Source of the DNA: Symsagittifera roscoffensis
Taxonomy: Eukaryota > Xenacoelomorpha > Acoela > Convolutidae
NCBI RefSeq assembly: GCF_963678635.1
Contig: NC_087064.1
Location: forward strand, 45,059,346-45,123,345
Length of the DNA stretch: 64,000 nt
Reading direction: 5' to 3'
Part shown: in pieces, positions 45,965-58,178 of the stretch
How positions within the stretch are numbered: position 1 is the first letter of the stretch
Layout: each line of letters opens with the position of its first letter
Made by a program: the position numbers and the translations under genes
Notes under the pieces: generated by a model
Told to the model about the DNA's origin: nothing
Databases searched by the model: none
The model's input: the letters and a program-made list of their open reading frames with translations, nothing else

Positions 45965-48840
45965 ACAGAAATTGAAGGCAGTATTTTTCTCAAGTGGGCG
46001 TATATTGCACCCACCGAGTCCTGTGTTACCTATCTGCCTTCGGATTGCCCGATCTAGACCTACTAAAATCCTCAAGGCAACCACTTTTACAAAAAATAGT
46101 TTGGATTTTATTCCACACAAATTTGTGTCGAACTCTGTTTTCAATTAGACTTAGAGTCGCAAATCTCCGAGTTTAGACCTGTTTTGTTTTGCCATGGTCT
46201 TTTTAAATTTTTATTTAAAGGCAAGTTACCAGTGCAGTCACTGATTTCTAGCCTGACTCCTAATATCCGAAAATATTTTTCACTATTTATCCCTCTCTCT
46301 CATCTACTTACGTTTTCGGATCCCTACAACCACGTCCGTTATATATTTTCATTAAAAATGGTAACTCTGGGACCCCTCCAGATTAGCAAAATAGGACCCT
46401 TCCGAATTGGCAAAAATAGGACCCTTCCGGATTGACAAAAATGGGCCCATCCGGATCGGGGCCCTTCCGGATTGGCAAATATAGGACCCTTCCGGATTGG
46501 CAAAAGAGGGCCTTTCCGGATTGGCAAAATTATGACCCTTCCGGATTGGCAAAATATGACCCTTCCGGATTGGCAAAATTTAGACCCTTCCGGTTGACAA
46601 AAACAAGACCCTTCCGGATTGACAAAATAAGGACCCTTCCGGATGGGAAAAATTATGACACTTTCGGATTGGCAAAAATAGGACCCTTCCGGATTGACAA
46701 AAATGGGCCCATCCGGATCGGGACCCTTCCGGATTGGCAAATATAGGACCCTTCCGGATTGGCAAAAGAGGGCCTTTCCGGATTGGCGAAATTATGACCC
46801 TTCCGGATTGGCAAAATATGACCCTTCCGGATTGGCAAAATTTAGACCCTTCCGGATGGGAAAAATTATGACACTTTCGGATTGGCAAAAATAGGACCCT
46901 TCCGGATTGTGAAAATGGCTTTTCCGGGGCGTTTAAGAATCACACGTGAGACCCTTCGTGATACGATCTCCGAGTCTATTTTGCTATATGAACTAATTAG
47001 GGAGGTTGTCTTCCGGCCCTAGACCCTTCCGGATTGAAGCTAAGCAGCTTATTTGACAATTCTCCTTAACTGTGAAGGGTCTTATAACTAGCTTAGTTTT
47101 GACTCGACTACCGTTTTCTGGGTTCCTTAGCCCTCCCTTTTTGTCTAGAACAGCGTTAAATTGCCTTATATAACCGTTACTACCCTTTGGTAGGGGTATA
47201 AGAGCTTTCCGAATTTTTTTTTACAAAATGTGAAGGGTCTACCTTCACAAATGGGTAATTTTGCTAAAAACAATCTTAAAAATTTTCTATACTTACTTTT
47301 CTCGAACAAGGGCTTAATGAGTAATTGCATTTAATTTCTGATACAATGGTACCAAGATCAAGCGGATCTGTCGATTAGTTTCAAAGTTTTTAACCAAAAC
47401 GTCCTTTCTTTTAAGTCCAAAAATTTTGTAAGTTATAGGTTCTGCCTAACTTTTTTCGCAATTCTTGTTTTATTGACCTTTGGAATTATTGATGCGAGCT
47501 CAAAAGGCCTATACGCTTCAAGTTCAATACAAAAAAAACGGTCTAGAACGTTCCTGCAGAAAAAATTTGCCAAAAACAAGGCTATTTGGACCCTTCCGGA
47601 TTGATGAATCCACTAAATCAAACACGTTAAGTTCAATTTCTCTGGGGCCCGCCCAAGCTTATTGGCAAACGGGTTTTAAAACCGGTCGATTAACTAATGA
47701 AAGTTGTCCGAACAGTAATTTTTATTGCCTTAACTCAAAAATTTTGAAAAACTTTCTTATTTTTTGAAGTTTCATTTTTTTCAAAAATGACAAAATTTTG
47801 GTTTTCAGTACCCAATTAGTTCCAACCACGTCCGAACTAAAATTAACCGGTTCCACCTTTTATACTAGTGCAGTTCCGATATAAATCACTAATTTAGGGC
47901 TTTTTTTTGTTTCAAAAAATATCGATATCCTAAAAATCGCGATTTGTGGGGGGATCAAAATATCGCTAATTTTGACCCTAAAAACCGATCTGTTTGCGAT
48001 CTGTTTCACTGAAAAAAACGATGTAGTAATAATAATACAAGCAGCATGAATAGTATTACTAATAATATTACACACCTCCGGTTCCTTTTAATATCCGAAT
48101 TAAGGTTCTTAATCCGGAATTTTGCAACTCGGTTGAGGGTCCCTACAGTGCAGTCATTGCCGAGTCCCCCACAGATTGATATCTTAATTTCTGTACCAAA
48201 AGGGATACAAAACTTGTTCACGATACCCAACAGTCGATTGTTGTTGTCCTTGAGAGCTTCCCTACTGCTCCTTGCACTGCTTGCCGAATCAGTCTTCCGC
48301 TCCAATCACAACACTCTTCCGGAATGAGCGCATATTAGCATTAACGTTCTCAAATAATCAAACAACCCTACAGTACAAGCACCAGAAACAGGCCACAGTT
48401 TTGATCGTAACGATCCTGCTTGATATAAATGCCTGTAACAACAATCTATCTGACAACAACAAGCGTGAGAGTCGGACCACATCTCGTCTGGGGGGGATGA
48501 TTTCTACTGAATTTATAAATACTTTCTTAAATATTTTTGGTCTTTTCGTATATTTTTTATGTTTTTTTAGGTAACATACTACTTTTTGTTTGGTTTCTTG
48601 TATATCTTAAGTGTTTTTGGTCATATACCACTCAAAGAACGACAGGACCGCGAATCCCCCCACGCTTCCTGATTAAGGAATTTTTGGTCTTAACAAGGTT
48701 AAAAAGCTCGATCCGGGAATCCGGAAGGCTTCCGCATTCCGAACCACCCTACCGCCCCCGTACTAAGGGCCTTATTTAGAGCATCCACTCGGTGCGGAAC
48801 GCTCGTTAACGATCCTGCCGGCCATGATGCTAAAATTAAT
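45965..48840 (-). other. Full-length 5' leader of the Gypsy element (copy 4)
   Basis: A non-coding leader of nearly 3 kb lies between gag and the primer-binding region, unusually long for a Gypsy element. It contains the minisatellite at 46370-46916 and a variable G-run (6-15 G in different copies). The frames inside it, such as the 100-codon plus frame ending 48574, recur only because the DNA is repeated. Confidence 0.6.
46370..46916. repeat. CCTTCCGG minisatellite, copy 4 (longest array)
   Basis: About 22 units. A block of about 262 bp is repeated: GACAAAAATGGGCCCATCCG occurs at about 46434 and again at about 46696. Copies 1-3 carry a different internal duplication, so array length varies between lineages. 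Confidence 0.9.
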
Positions 48841-51800
48841 AACGTCCAGGAGCGCCATAAAAACATATATGTAACATTTCCCCGGAAGTACATATCGACG
48901 GGAAAAAAAGCTAGGTTGTAAATTGACTGGCTAGCGTCTAAACACAGCTCTACTTGCTTTTAACCGTCTCTGCCAAAGCCAGTTCTTTGTATTGTCCTTT
49001 TAACATCGGGTCGACAAAATTGTTACTGTTTTGGGCTTCGATCAGAACGCTCAGATTAACTTAGTGACATGCAAAAATAGTGAGCTCATGGCTGGGTCTC
49101 CGTTTCTCCAGACCACGAGGTCACTCCTAAAAACGGGGCTACTACTTATTTATTCTATTACAATTGTTTTTGTTCAGTAGATAAAAATCGTCATTCCCAT
49201 CGGAGATGGATCAACCCTTTCCCTCAACTCCTAGCTTCTCATTAACTGAAAACGAATTTAATAGTTCTTAATTCATTTCAGGACATTCCAGAAAGCTAAA
49301 AGTTGTTAAAATGAAATTCAAGTTTTCTTCCCGAGACCCTTCCGGATTCTGAAATCAGGACAAAGAACAGTCTTATGTTCTTTCCGGAAGGCTGGTCACG
49401 TCCTCCCAACACCCTTCACGGTTCTGGGGAAATGCTTTGTAACGATTGTAGCGTAAAAATCATTGATGCGAGCTCAAAAGGCCTACACTCTTTAAGTTCA
49501 ATACAAAAAAAACCTGTCTTAAGCTTTCCTGCAGAAAAACTTGCCAAAAAACAAGGCTATTTGGACCCTTCCGGATTGATGAATCCGCTAAATCAAACAC
49601 GTTAGGTTCGATTTCTCTGGGGCCCGCCCAAGGTTATTGGCAAACGGGTTCTAAAACCGGTCTATCCACTAATGAACTCTGTCCAAACAGTAATTTTTAT
49701 TTTTTATTGCCTTAACTCAAAAATTTTGAAAAACTTTCTTAATTTTTAAAGTTTCATTTTTTCAAAAATGACGAAATATTGGTTTCCAGTACCCAATTAG
49801 TTCCAACCACGTCCGAACTAAAATTAACCGGTTCCACCTATTATACTAGTGCAGTTCCGATATAAATCACTAATATAGGGCGTTTTTTGTTTTAAGAAAT
49901 ATCGATATCTCAAAAATTGCGATTTGTGGGGCGATCAAAATATCGCTAGTTTTGACCCTAAAAACCGATCTGTTTGCGATCTGTTTCACTGAAAAAAACG
50001 ATGTAGTAATATTAATACAAGCCGCATGATTAGTATTACTAATAACTTTACACCCCTCCGGTTCCTTTTAATATCCGAATTAAGGTTCTTAACCCGGAAA
50101 TTTGCAACTCGGTTGAGGGTCCCTACAGTGCAGTCATTGTCGAGTTCCCCACAGATTGATATCTTAATTTCTGTACCAAAAGGGATACAAAACTTGTTCA
50201 CGATACCCAACAGTCGATTGTTGTTGTCCTTGAGAGCTTCCCTGCTGCTCCTTGCACTGCTTGCCAAATCAGTCTTCCGCTCCAATCCCAACACCCTTCC
50301 GGAGTGAGCGCAAATTAGCATTAACGTTCTTAAACACTTAAACAACCCTACAGTACAAGAAACAGAAACAGGCCACAATTTTGATCGTAACGATCCTGCT
50401 TGATATAAATGCCTGTAACAACAATCTATCTGACAACAACAAGCGGGAGGGTCGGACCACATCTCGTCTGGGGGGGTTGATTTCTACTGAATTTATAAAT
50501 ATTTTCTTAAATATTTTTGGTTTTTTCGTATATTTTTTATGTTTTCTTAGGTAATATACTACTTTTTGTTTGGTTTCTTGTATATCTTAAGTGTTTTTGG
50601 TCATATACCACTCAAAGAACGACAGGGCCGCGAATCCCCCCACCCTTCCTGATTAAGGAATTTTTGGTCTTAACAAGGTTAAAAAGCTCGATCCGGGAAT
50701 CCGGAAGGCTTCCGCATTCCGAACCACCCTAGCGCCCCCGTACTAAGGGCCTTATTAAGAGCATCCGCTCGGTGCGGAATGCTCGCTAACGATCCTGCCG
50801 GCGATGATGCTATTATTAATAACGTCCAGGAGCGCCAAAAAAACATATATGTAACATTCGCCCGGAAGTACATATCGACGGAAAAAAAAGCTAGGTTGTA
50901 AATTGACTGGCTAACGTCTAAACACAGCTCTACCTGCTTTTAACCGTCTCTGCCAAAGCCAGTTCTTTGTGTTGTCCTTTTAACATCGGTTCGACAAAAT
51001 TGTTACTGTTTTGGGCTTCGATCAGAACGCTCAGATTAACTGAGTGACATGCAAAAATAGTGAGCTCATGGCTGGGTCTCCGTATCTCCAGACCACGAGG
51101 TCACTCCCAAAAATGGGGCTACTACTCATTTATTCTATTACAATTGTTTTTGTTCAGTAGATGAAAAACGTCATTCCCATCGGAGATGGATCAAACTTTT
51201 CCCTCAACTCCTAGCTTCTCATTATCTGAAAACGAATTTAGTAGTTCTTAATTCGTTTCAGGACATTCCAGGAAGCTAAAAGACCCTTCCGGATTCTGAA
51301 ATCAGGACAAAAAACAGTCTTATGTTCTTTCCAGAAGGCTGGTCACGTCCTCCCAACACCCTTCACGGTTCTCGGGAATTGCTTTGTAACAATTGTAGCG
51401 TAAAAACTATTGATGCGAGCTCAGAAGGCCTATACTCTTCAAGTTCAATACAAAAAAAAACCGGTCTAAAATGTTCCTGCAGAAAAAATTTGCCAAAAAC
51501 AAGGCTATTTGGACCCTTCCGGATTGATGAATCCACTAAATCAAACACGTTTAGTTCAATTTCTCTAGGGCCCGCCCAAGGTTATTGGCAAACGGGTTTT
51601 AAAATCGGTCGATTCACTAATGAACGTTGTCCGAACAGTAATTTTTATTGCCTTAACTCAAAATTTTTGAAAAACTTTCTTAATTTTTAAAGTTTCATTT
51701 TTTTCAAAAATGACGAAGTTTTGGTTTCCAGTACCCAATTAGTTCCAACCACGTCCGAACTAAAATTAACCGGTTCCACCTATTTTACTAGTGCAGTTCC

Positions 51801-53865
51801 GATATAAATCACTAATTTAGGGCTTTTTTTCGTTTCAAAAAATATCGATATCAAAAAATCGCGATTTGTAGGGGTATCAAAATATCGCTAGTTTTGACCC
51901 TAAAAACCGATCTGTTTGCGATCTGTTTTACTGAAAAAAACGATGTAGTAAAATTAATACAAGCAGCATGATTAGTATTACTAATAATTTTACACCCCTC
52001 CGGTTCCTTTTGATATCCGAATTAAGGTTCTTAACCCGGAAATTTGCAACTCGGTTGAGGGTCCCTACAGTGCAGTCATTGCCGAGTTACCCACAGGTTG
52101 ATATCTTAATTTCTGTACCAAAAGGGATACAAAACTTGTTCACGATACCCAACAGTCGATTGTTGTTGTCCTTGAGAGCTTCCCTGCTGCTCCTTGCACT
52201 GCTTGCCAAATCAGTCTTCCGCTCCAATCCCAACACCCTTCCGGAGTGAGCGCAAATTAGCATTAACGTTCTTAAATACTCAAACAACCCTACAGTACAA
52301 GAACCAGAAACAGGCCACAATTTTGATCGTAACGATCCTGCTTGATATAAATGCCTGTAACAACAATCTATCTGACAACAACAAGCGGGAGTGTCGGACC
52401 ACATCTCGTCTGGGGGGGGGGGGGGGTTTGATTTCTACTGAATTTATAAATATTTTTTAAAAATATTTTTGGTTTTTTTGTATATTTTTTATGTTTTCTT
52501 AGGTATTATACTACTTTTTGTTTGGTTTCTTGTATATCTTAAGTGTTTTTGGTCATACACCACTCAAAGAACGACAGGACCGCGAATCCCCCCACCCTTC
52601 CTGATTAGTGAAGTTTTGGTCTTAACAAGGTTAAAAAACTCGATCCGGAAATCCGAAAGGCTTCCGCATTCTGAACCACCCTACCACCCCCGTACTAAGG
52701 GCCTTATTAAGAGCATCCGCTCGGTGCGGAATGCTCGTTAACGATCCTGCCGGCCATGATGCTAAAATTAATAACGTCCAGGAGCGCCATAAAAACATAT
52801 ATGTAACATTCGCCCTGAAGTACATATCGACGGAAAAAAAAGCTAGGTTGTAAATTGACTGGCTAACGTCTAAACACAGCTCTACCTGCTTTTAACCGTC
52901 TCTGCCAAAGCCAGTTCTTTGTGTTGTCCTTTTAACATCGGTTCGACAAAATTGTTACTGTTTTGGGCTTCGATCAGAACGCTCAGATTAACTGAGTGAC
53001 ATGCAAAAATAGTGAGCTCATGGCTGGGTCTCCGTATCTCCAGACCACGAGGTCACTCCTAAAAACGGGGCTACTACTTATTTATTCTATTACAATTGTT
53101 TTTGTTCAGTAGATAAAAATCGTCATTCCCATCGGAGATGGATCAAACTTTTCCCTCAACTCCTAGCTTCTCATTATCTGAAAACGAATTTAGTAGTTCT
53201 TAATTCGTTTCAGGACATTCCAGGAAGCTAAAAGACCCTTCCGGATTCTGAAATCAGGACAAAAAACAGTCTTATGTTCTTTCCGGAAGGCTGGTCACGT
53301 CCTCCCAACACCCTTCACGGTTCTCGGGAATTGCTTTGTAACAATTGTAGCGTAAAAACTATTGATGCGAGCTCAGAAGGCCTATACTCTTCAAGTTCAA
53401 TACAAAAAAACCGGTCTAAAACGTTCCTGCAGAAAAAATTTGCCAAAAACAAGGCTATTTGGACCCTTCCGGATTGATGAATCCACTAAATCAAACACGT
53501 TAAGTTCAATTTCTCTAGGGCCCGCCCAAGGTTATTGGCAAACGGGTTTTAAAACCGGTCGATTCACTAATGAACGTTGTCTGAACAGTAATTTTTATTG
53601 CCTTAACTCAAAAATTTTGAAAATCTTTCTTATTTTTTTAAGTTTCATTTTTTCAAAAATGACGAAATTTTGGTTTCCAGTACCCAAATAGTTCCAACCA
53701 CGTCCGAACTAAAATTAACCGGTTCCACCTATTATACTAGTGCAATTCTGATATAAATCACTAATTTAGGGCTTCTTTTCGTTTCAAAAATCGCGATTTG
53801 TGGGGGGATCAAAATATCGCTAGTTTTGACCCTAAAAACCGATCTGTTTGCGATCTGTTTCACTG
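47488..53865. repeat. Tandem array of ~1.95-kb LTR/leader chimeras
   Basis: Each unit is the inner half of the leader (from ATTGATGCGAGCTC), the primer-binding-like site, then about 580 bp of LTR. It is then joined back to the leader at the same point, GTAGCGTAAAAA followed by ATTGATGCG. Joints are at 49462, 51409 and 53361 (and 42189 outside the array), giving units of 1974, 1947 and 1952 bp. The last unit stops at about 53865. Units differ by several percent by eye, so the array is older than the 5.1 kb triplication. Confidence 0.9.
48841..48857 (-). promoter_or_regulatory. Candidate tRNA primer-binding site
   Basis: On the minus strand TGGCGCTCCTGGACGTT begins with TGG, as a site pairing with a tRNA CCA end must. 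It lies about 12 nt from the LTR edge at 48870. The same site occurs at 41601, 43542, 50821 and 52773, while neighbouring bases vary. The spacing is longer than usual and I could not identify the tRNA, so the call is tentative. Confidence 0.35.
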
Positions 53866-55796
53866 AAGTACATATCGATGGAAAAAACTAGGTTGTAAAT
53901 TGACTGGCTAGCGTCTAAACACAGCTCTACCTGCTTTTAACCGTCTCTGCCAAAGTCAGTTCTTTGTGTTGTCCTTTTAACATCGGGTCGACAAAATCGT
54001 TACTGTTTTGGGCTTCGATGAGAACGCTCAGATTAACTTAGTGACATGCAAAAATAGTGAGCTCATGGCTGGATCTCAGTATCTCCAGACCACGAGGTCA
54101 GTCCTAAAAACGGGGCTACTACTAATTTATTCTATTACAATTGTTTTTGTTCAGTAGATAAAAATTGTCATTCCCATCGGAGATGGATCAACCCTTTCCC
54201 TCAACTCCTAGCTTCTCATTATCTGAAAACGAATTTAGTAGTTCTTAATTCATTTCAGGACATTCCAGGAAGCTGAAAGTTGTTAAAATGAAATTAAAGT
54301 TTTCTTCCCGAGACCCTTCTTGATTCTGAAATCAGGACAAAGAACAGTCTTCAGTTCTTTCCGGAAGGCTGGTCACGTCCTCCCAACACCCTTCACGGTT
54401 CTCGGGAATTGCTTTGTAACGGTTGTAGCTGCACAATCGTTACAACTCGGGATAGTCTTCTAACAAAAATCCTCTAAAAGTATCGTAGGCTTGTCGTTTT
54501 CACCTCGTCTGTTTCAACCATTTTTGTTGTTCTGTTCTTCTCATTTTCAGTTGTCGCGAAATTTCAAGGTCGTGACGTGTCTTTATTTTGGAACGAATTT
54601 TTAAACTCTTTTACGTCACGCCAAATTGACTACTCCCGATTCGTTAAGTTGTCAGGTTAATACTGCTAATCTGCTAAAACTGACATTTTTCCCAGTTTAC
54701 GTTACAAAGCAATTCTCGGGAATTGCTTTGAAACGATTGTAGCTGCAAAATCGTTACAACTCGGAATGGTCTTCCGACAATAATCTTCCAACAGTATTGT
54801 AGGCTTTTCGTTCACCTCGTCTATTTCAATGATTTTTGTTGTACTGTTCTTCTCATTTTCAGTTGTCGCGAAATTTCAAATCGTGACGTGTCTTTATTTT
54901 GGAACGAATTTTAAAAATCTTCTACGTCACTCCAAATTGATTTTTCCCGATTCGTTAACTCGTCAGATTAATACTGCTAATCTGCTATATCTGCTATTCT
55001 TCTATCGTAGACTTGTCGTTCAACTCGTCTATTTCAACATTATTGTTGTTCTGTTCTTCTCATTTTCAGTTGTCGCGAAATTTCAAGGTCGAGACGTGTC
55101 TTTGTTTTGAAACAAACTTCTAAAATCTATTACGCCACACCAAATTGACTACTCCCGATTCGTTAAATTGTCAGATTAATACTGCTAATCTGCTAAAACT
55201 GACAATTTTCCCACTTTACGTTACAAAGCAATTCTCGGGAATTGCTTTGTAACGATTGTAGCTGCAAAATCGTTACAACTCGGAATGGTCTTCCAACAAT
55301 AATCTTCCAACAGTATCGTAGGCTTGTTGTTCACCTCGTCTATTTCAATGATTTTTGTTGTACTGTTCTTCTCATTTTCAGTTGTCGCGAAATTTCAAAT
55401 CGTGACGTATCTTTATTTTAGAACGAATTTTAAAAATCTTCTACGTCAGTCCAAATTGACGCTTCCCGATTCCTTAACTCGTCAGATTAATACTGCTAAT
55501 CTGCTATATCTGCTAATCTTCTATCGTAGGCTTGTCGTTCGCCTCGTCTATTTCAACATTATTGTTGTTCTGTTCTTCTCAATTTCAGTTGTCGCAAAAT
55601 TTCAAGGTCGTGACGTGTCTTTATTTTGGAACGAACTTTTAAAATCTTTTACGTCCGCCCAATTGACCCTTACCGGATTGTTAAATTGTCAGATTAATAC
55701 TGCTAATCAGCTAAAACTGCCAATTTTCTCAGTTTAAGTCACATCAAAAATTCGAAGTCGCCATGCCTTTTGGTGGCATTCTGGTCGAATGTCACA
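53866..55796 (-). mobile_element. 5' LTR, outer end, expanded by internal duplications
   Basis: From GAAGTACATATCGATGG this follows the LTR without its first 15 or so bases and ends TGGTCGAATGTCACA at 55796. The last third is repeated. 'GGGAATTGCTTTG(T/A)AACG' occurs at about 54404, 54718 and 55237, and 'TTTCAGTTGTCGC(G/A)AAATTT' at about 54549, 54858, 55068, 55378 and 55586. A 917-bp LTR has thus become about 1.93 kb. The reading frames at 54829-55110 and 55324-55737 are products of these duplications. Confidence 0.75.
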
Positions 55797-55799
55797 AGA

Positions 55800-56300
55800 T
55801 GTAACATTCGCCCATACACTACATAGAGACGGAGCGTAGAAAAAGCACCTTTTGACGACTGGCCCGCGTCAGTTACCCATATTTGACTCGTTTTTCACCT
55901 CCTCGTCATAGCCAGTTGATTTCCTGGTCTGTTTAGGGCTAAGTAAAAGTTGCCATAATTGGGATATCAGTCAAACGATTTTTGATCAGCTTCCGTTTGC
56001 ATGCGAAGATAATCACATAGCTGGGTCTCGGATCCCCAGACTACATGACCACCCTTAAAAACACGGCTCGAATATCCTATTTTACTTTGTTTTTAGTGAC
56101 ATTTATATGCTAAATCCACTGGAGATGGATTGATCCTTTCCTCTTCCTAGCTACTCATGCTGTGAAATAACAAACAATATTGGGGTTAATTCAATCGTTC
56201 AGGGCATTAAAGCAGCTGAAAAGTCAGCTTCTTACACTCTCTCGATATACAACAGTCTCTTGGCGCCGGGCCTCCGATTCGACGCTCTTCCAGAAAAAAC
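55800..56300. mobile_element. Start of a second, related LTR
   Basis: TGTAACATTCGCCCATACAC begins 3 nt after the previous LTR ends. The following DNA follows the Gypsy LTR at low similarity ('CATAGCTGGGTCTCGGATCC', CTGGAGATGGATTGATCC, 'TCTTCCTAGCTACTCATG') until about 56200. It belongs to a different subfamily. I cannot find its far end. Confidence 0.55.
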
Positions 56301-56612
56301 GTTGTTGTTTCTCCAACTTCGTGGCACGCGAGGGTACCGATCCTTACGGCTATCCCACTGAAGCCTCATTTCTTCATGTCTTACGCTATACGTCTAATCG
56401 TGCGTGATTGTCACGATAAGAGACTGTGTTTTTCCTTGACCGTTTTTCACCTGTCAATTCAGTTGCTCTGTTTCGTTCTCTTTTTCTGCCAACAATGGCC
56501 ACTTTCTGTATTTCTCAGAAATATTCCGCCGCAATTCGAATTTTTAAAAATTTACTTCTAGAACGTTCCGACTCTCCTTTTTTTCGTGATTAGTTAGTGA
56601 TTAACAACGTTT
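56301..56612. other. No recognisable feature
   Basis: Short frames only (56180-56407 and 56376-56561), without family resemblance. This may be the remainder of the LTR fragment or Polinton flank. Confidence 0.3.
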
Positions 56613-56745
56613 ATGTTCTTTTTCTCGCTCATTGGAGGGTTTGGCTGTGTCAATCCGGCGGCATGTTGGGTACTGTTAGAGAAACAACCAAAAAAATTTG
56701 GCTCTAAATTTTCCATGGTTAAGCTTTTAAGCAGGAGGAAGTAGA
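56613..56745 (+). pseudogene. Tail of an unknown Polinton gene
   Basis: A plus-strand frame reads FSLIGGFGCVNPAACWVLL followed by a basic end (KKFGSKFSMVKLLSRRK) and stops at 56745, nine bases before the next ATG. The glycine-rich hydrophobic then basic pattern would suit the end of a virion-associated protein, but the evidence is position and composition only. Confidence 0.3.
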
Positions 56746-56753
56746 TCTCAAAA

Positions 56754-58171
56754 ATGTCATCCGAAAAAAACAACGGTGGTGAAACGAAAAACGAGACAAG
56801 TCATTCCCAGAAAACGAACTGCACAGAGAAGTCGCCTCGATTTCTTTACAAGTGTTAAAAATGATTTCTAATTTAATCCCGATTGAAGCAACTCACAGCT
56901 CGTTGGACGTATTTGAAAAACCGCCTTTACTTGCTTCTTTTGAAAATGCATTCACCCAAAAAATTGGACCCTCTTACTTTCCTGATGGTCCTATGCTCGA
57001 GTTTGAAGTATTCGGCGACAAAAATATTTTCATCGATCTTCAACATACTCGTTTGGAAATAGTTGCACGAAATGTTTGTGACAATGGAACCGGGCTTCTA
57101 ACACATGATACAGAGGCGGAAAACAGAGATGCACCGTATTTTGTTAACAATCCTTTATCTTCATTTTTTTCTGAGTGTACAATGTTGCTGAATGGTGAGA
57201 TAATATCAACTACCAACGCTAATTTTGCCCACAAAAGCTTTATTGAGACCGAGTTTTCATACGGTAATGATGCCAAAAAACATGGTTGGTTTTTCAAGGT
57301 TATCATTATGAAGAGAACCAAACAGATACTGACGGTAAAAGAAGGAGAGCTGAAGAACGGAGCGTAAAGGTCTCGTTGTGTCCTCGAACGAGCTGAAGCT
57401 ATTTGGTAAAATTGCTTGCGACTTCTTGTCATGTGACAAGCACCTACTTAGCAGTGTTGCATTAGATTGTCACTTAGACGTTCTCCTAACGATTTTGTTG
57501 TCATATCTGAAGATGCAGCTTAACACTACAAGGTTTCAAATAATCGAAGCTAATCTCTATGTCAGAAAGATGACTGTGACTGACTATGTTCTCTCATCAA
57601 TAAAAAAAATTTTGTTGAAGAACCCGGCAAATTACAATTACATCAAAGTAGTACCAAAAATTTTCCTCGCAACTGCAGGAGTACAAAGCTGGCGACAAGA
57701 AGATGTTTTCGCAAAACAACCTGTTCGAAGAATGATAGTAGCAATGAGCATAAACGAAGCACATTAGGGTACTAATAGGACAAACCCTTTTCATTACCAG
57801 AAGTTTGGGTTGAATGAGATCATTGTTTACAGAAACGGCCTACCCATTGCCGGAAACCACTCTCAACATCAGACAATAAAAGAGTTTTTTACAATACGCT
57901 TGAGGCTCTTGATTTTTTTTTGAACACTAGCCATGGAATCAGTCTCGCTAATTATTATAGTCATTATTTTATGGCTTTGGATCTCACGTCTACTCAGGAG
58001 GTTTTACACGATTTCATTCATTTTGAATTGATCAAATGAATTATTTCGGTTGAACTCAAATTTGACGCAGGTCTCGCTAATGTCGTCGAGTTATTATTTA
58101 TGGGAGAGCGTGCATCAACAGTTTATGTGCTTTCAGATAGCAAAGTTACTAAAAACAATCTTATGACCTAA
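56754..58171 (+). pseudogene. Polinton/Maverick major capsid protein, multiply frameshifted
   Basis: The gene encodes the double-jelly-roll-type capsid proposed for Polintons, of the kind annotated as F54H12.2 in C. elegans. ATG 56754 starts a polar, charged N-terminus. After a frameshift near 56845 comes the best block, 56852-57285 (SSLDVFEKPPLLASFENAF, GPSYFPDGPMLEFEVFGD, YFVNNPLSSFFSECTMLLNG). The reading then changes frame near 57285, 57385, 57465 and 57525. It passes through FQIIEANLYVRKM, meets a stop at 57765 and continues GTNRTNPFHYQKFGLNEII. It shifts again near 57870 into SLANYYSHYFMALDLTSTQ, and ends with ELLFMGERASTVYVLSDSK and a TAA at 58171. At least six breaks are present, so no capsid could be made. 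Confidence 0.8.
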
Positions 58172-58178
58172 ACTAGAC

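Noticed and set aside
54829-55737. Repeated hydrophobic frames with 'FFSFSVVAKFQ' as a membrane-protein family
   Set aside because: They fall on the nested LTR duplications and have no start context or independent conservation.
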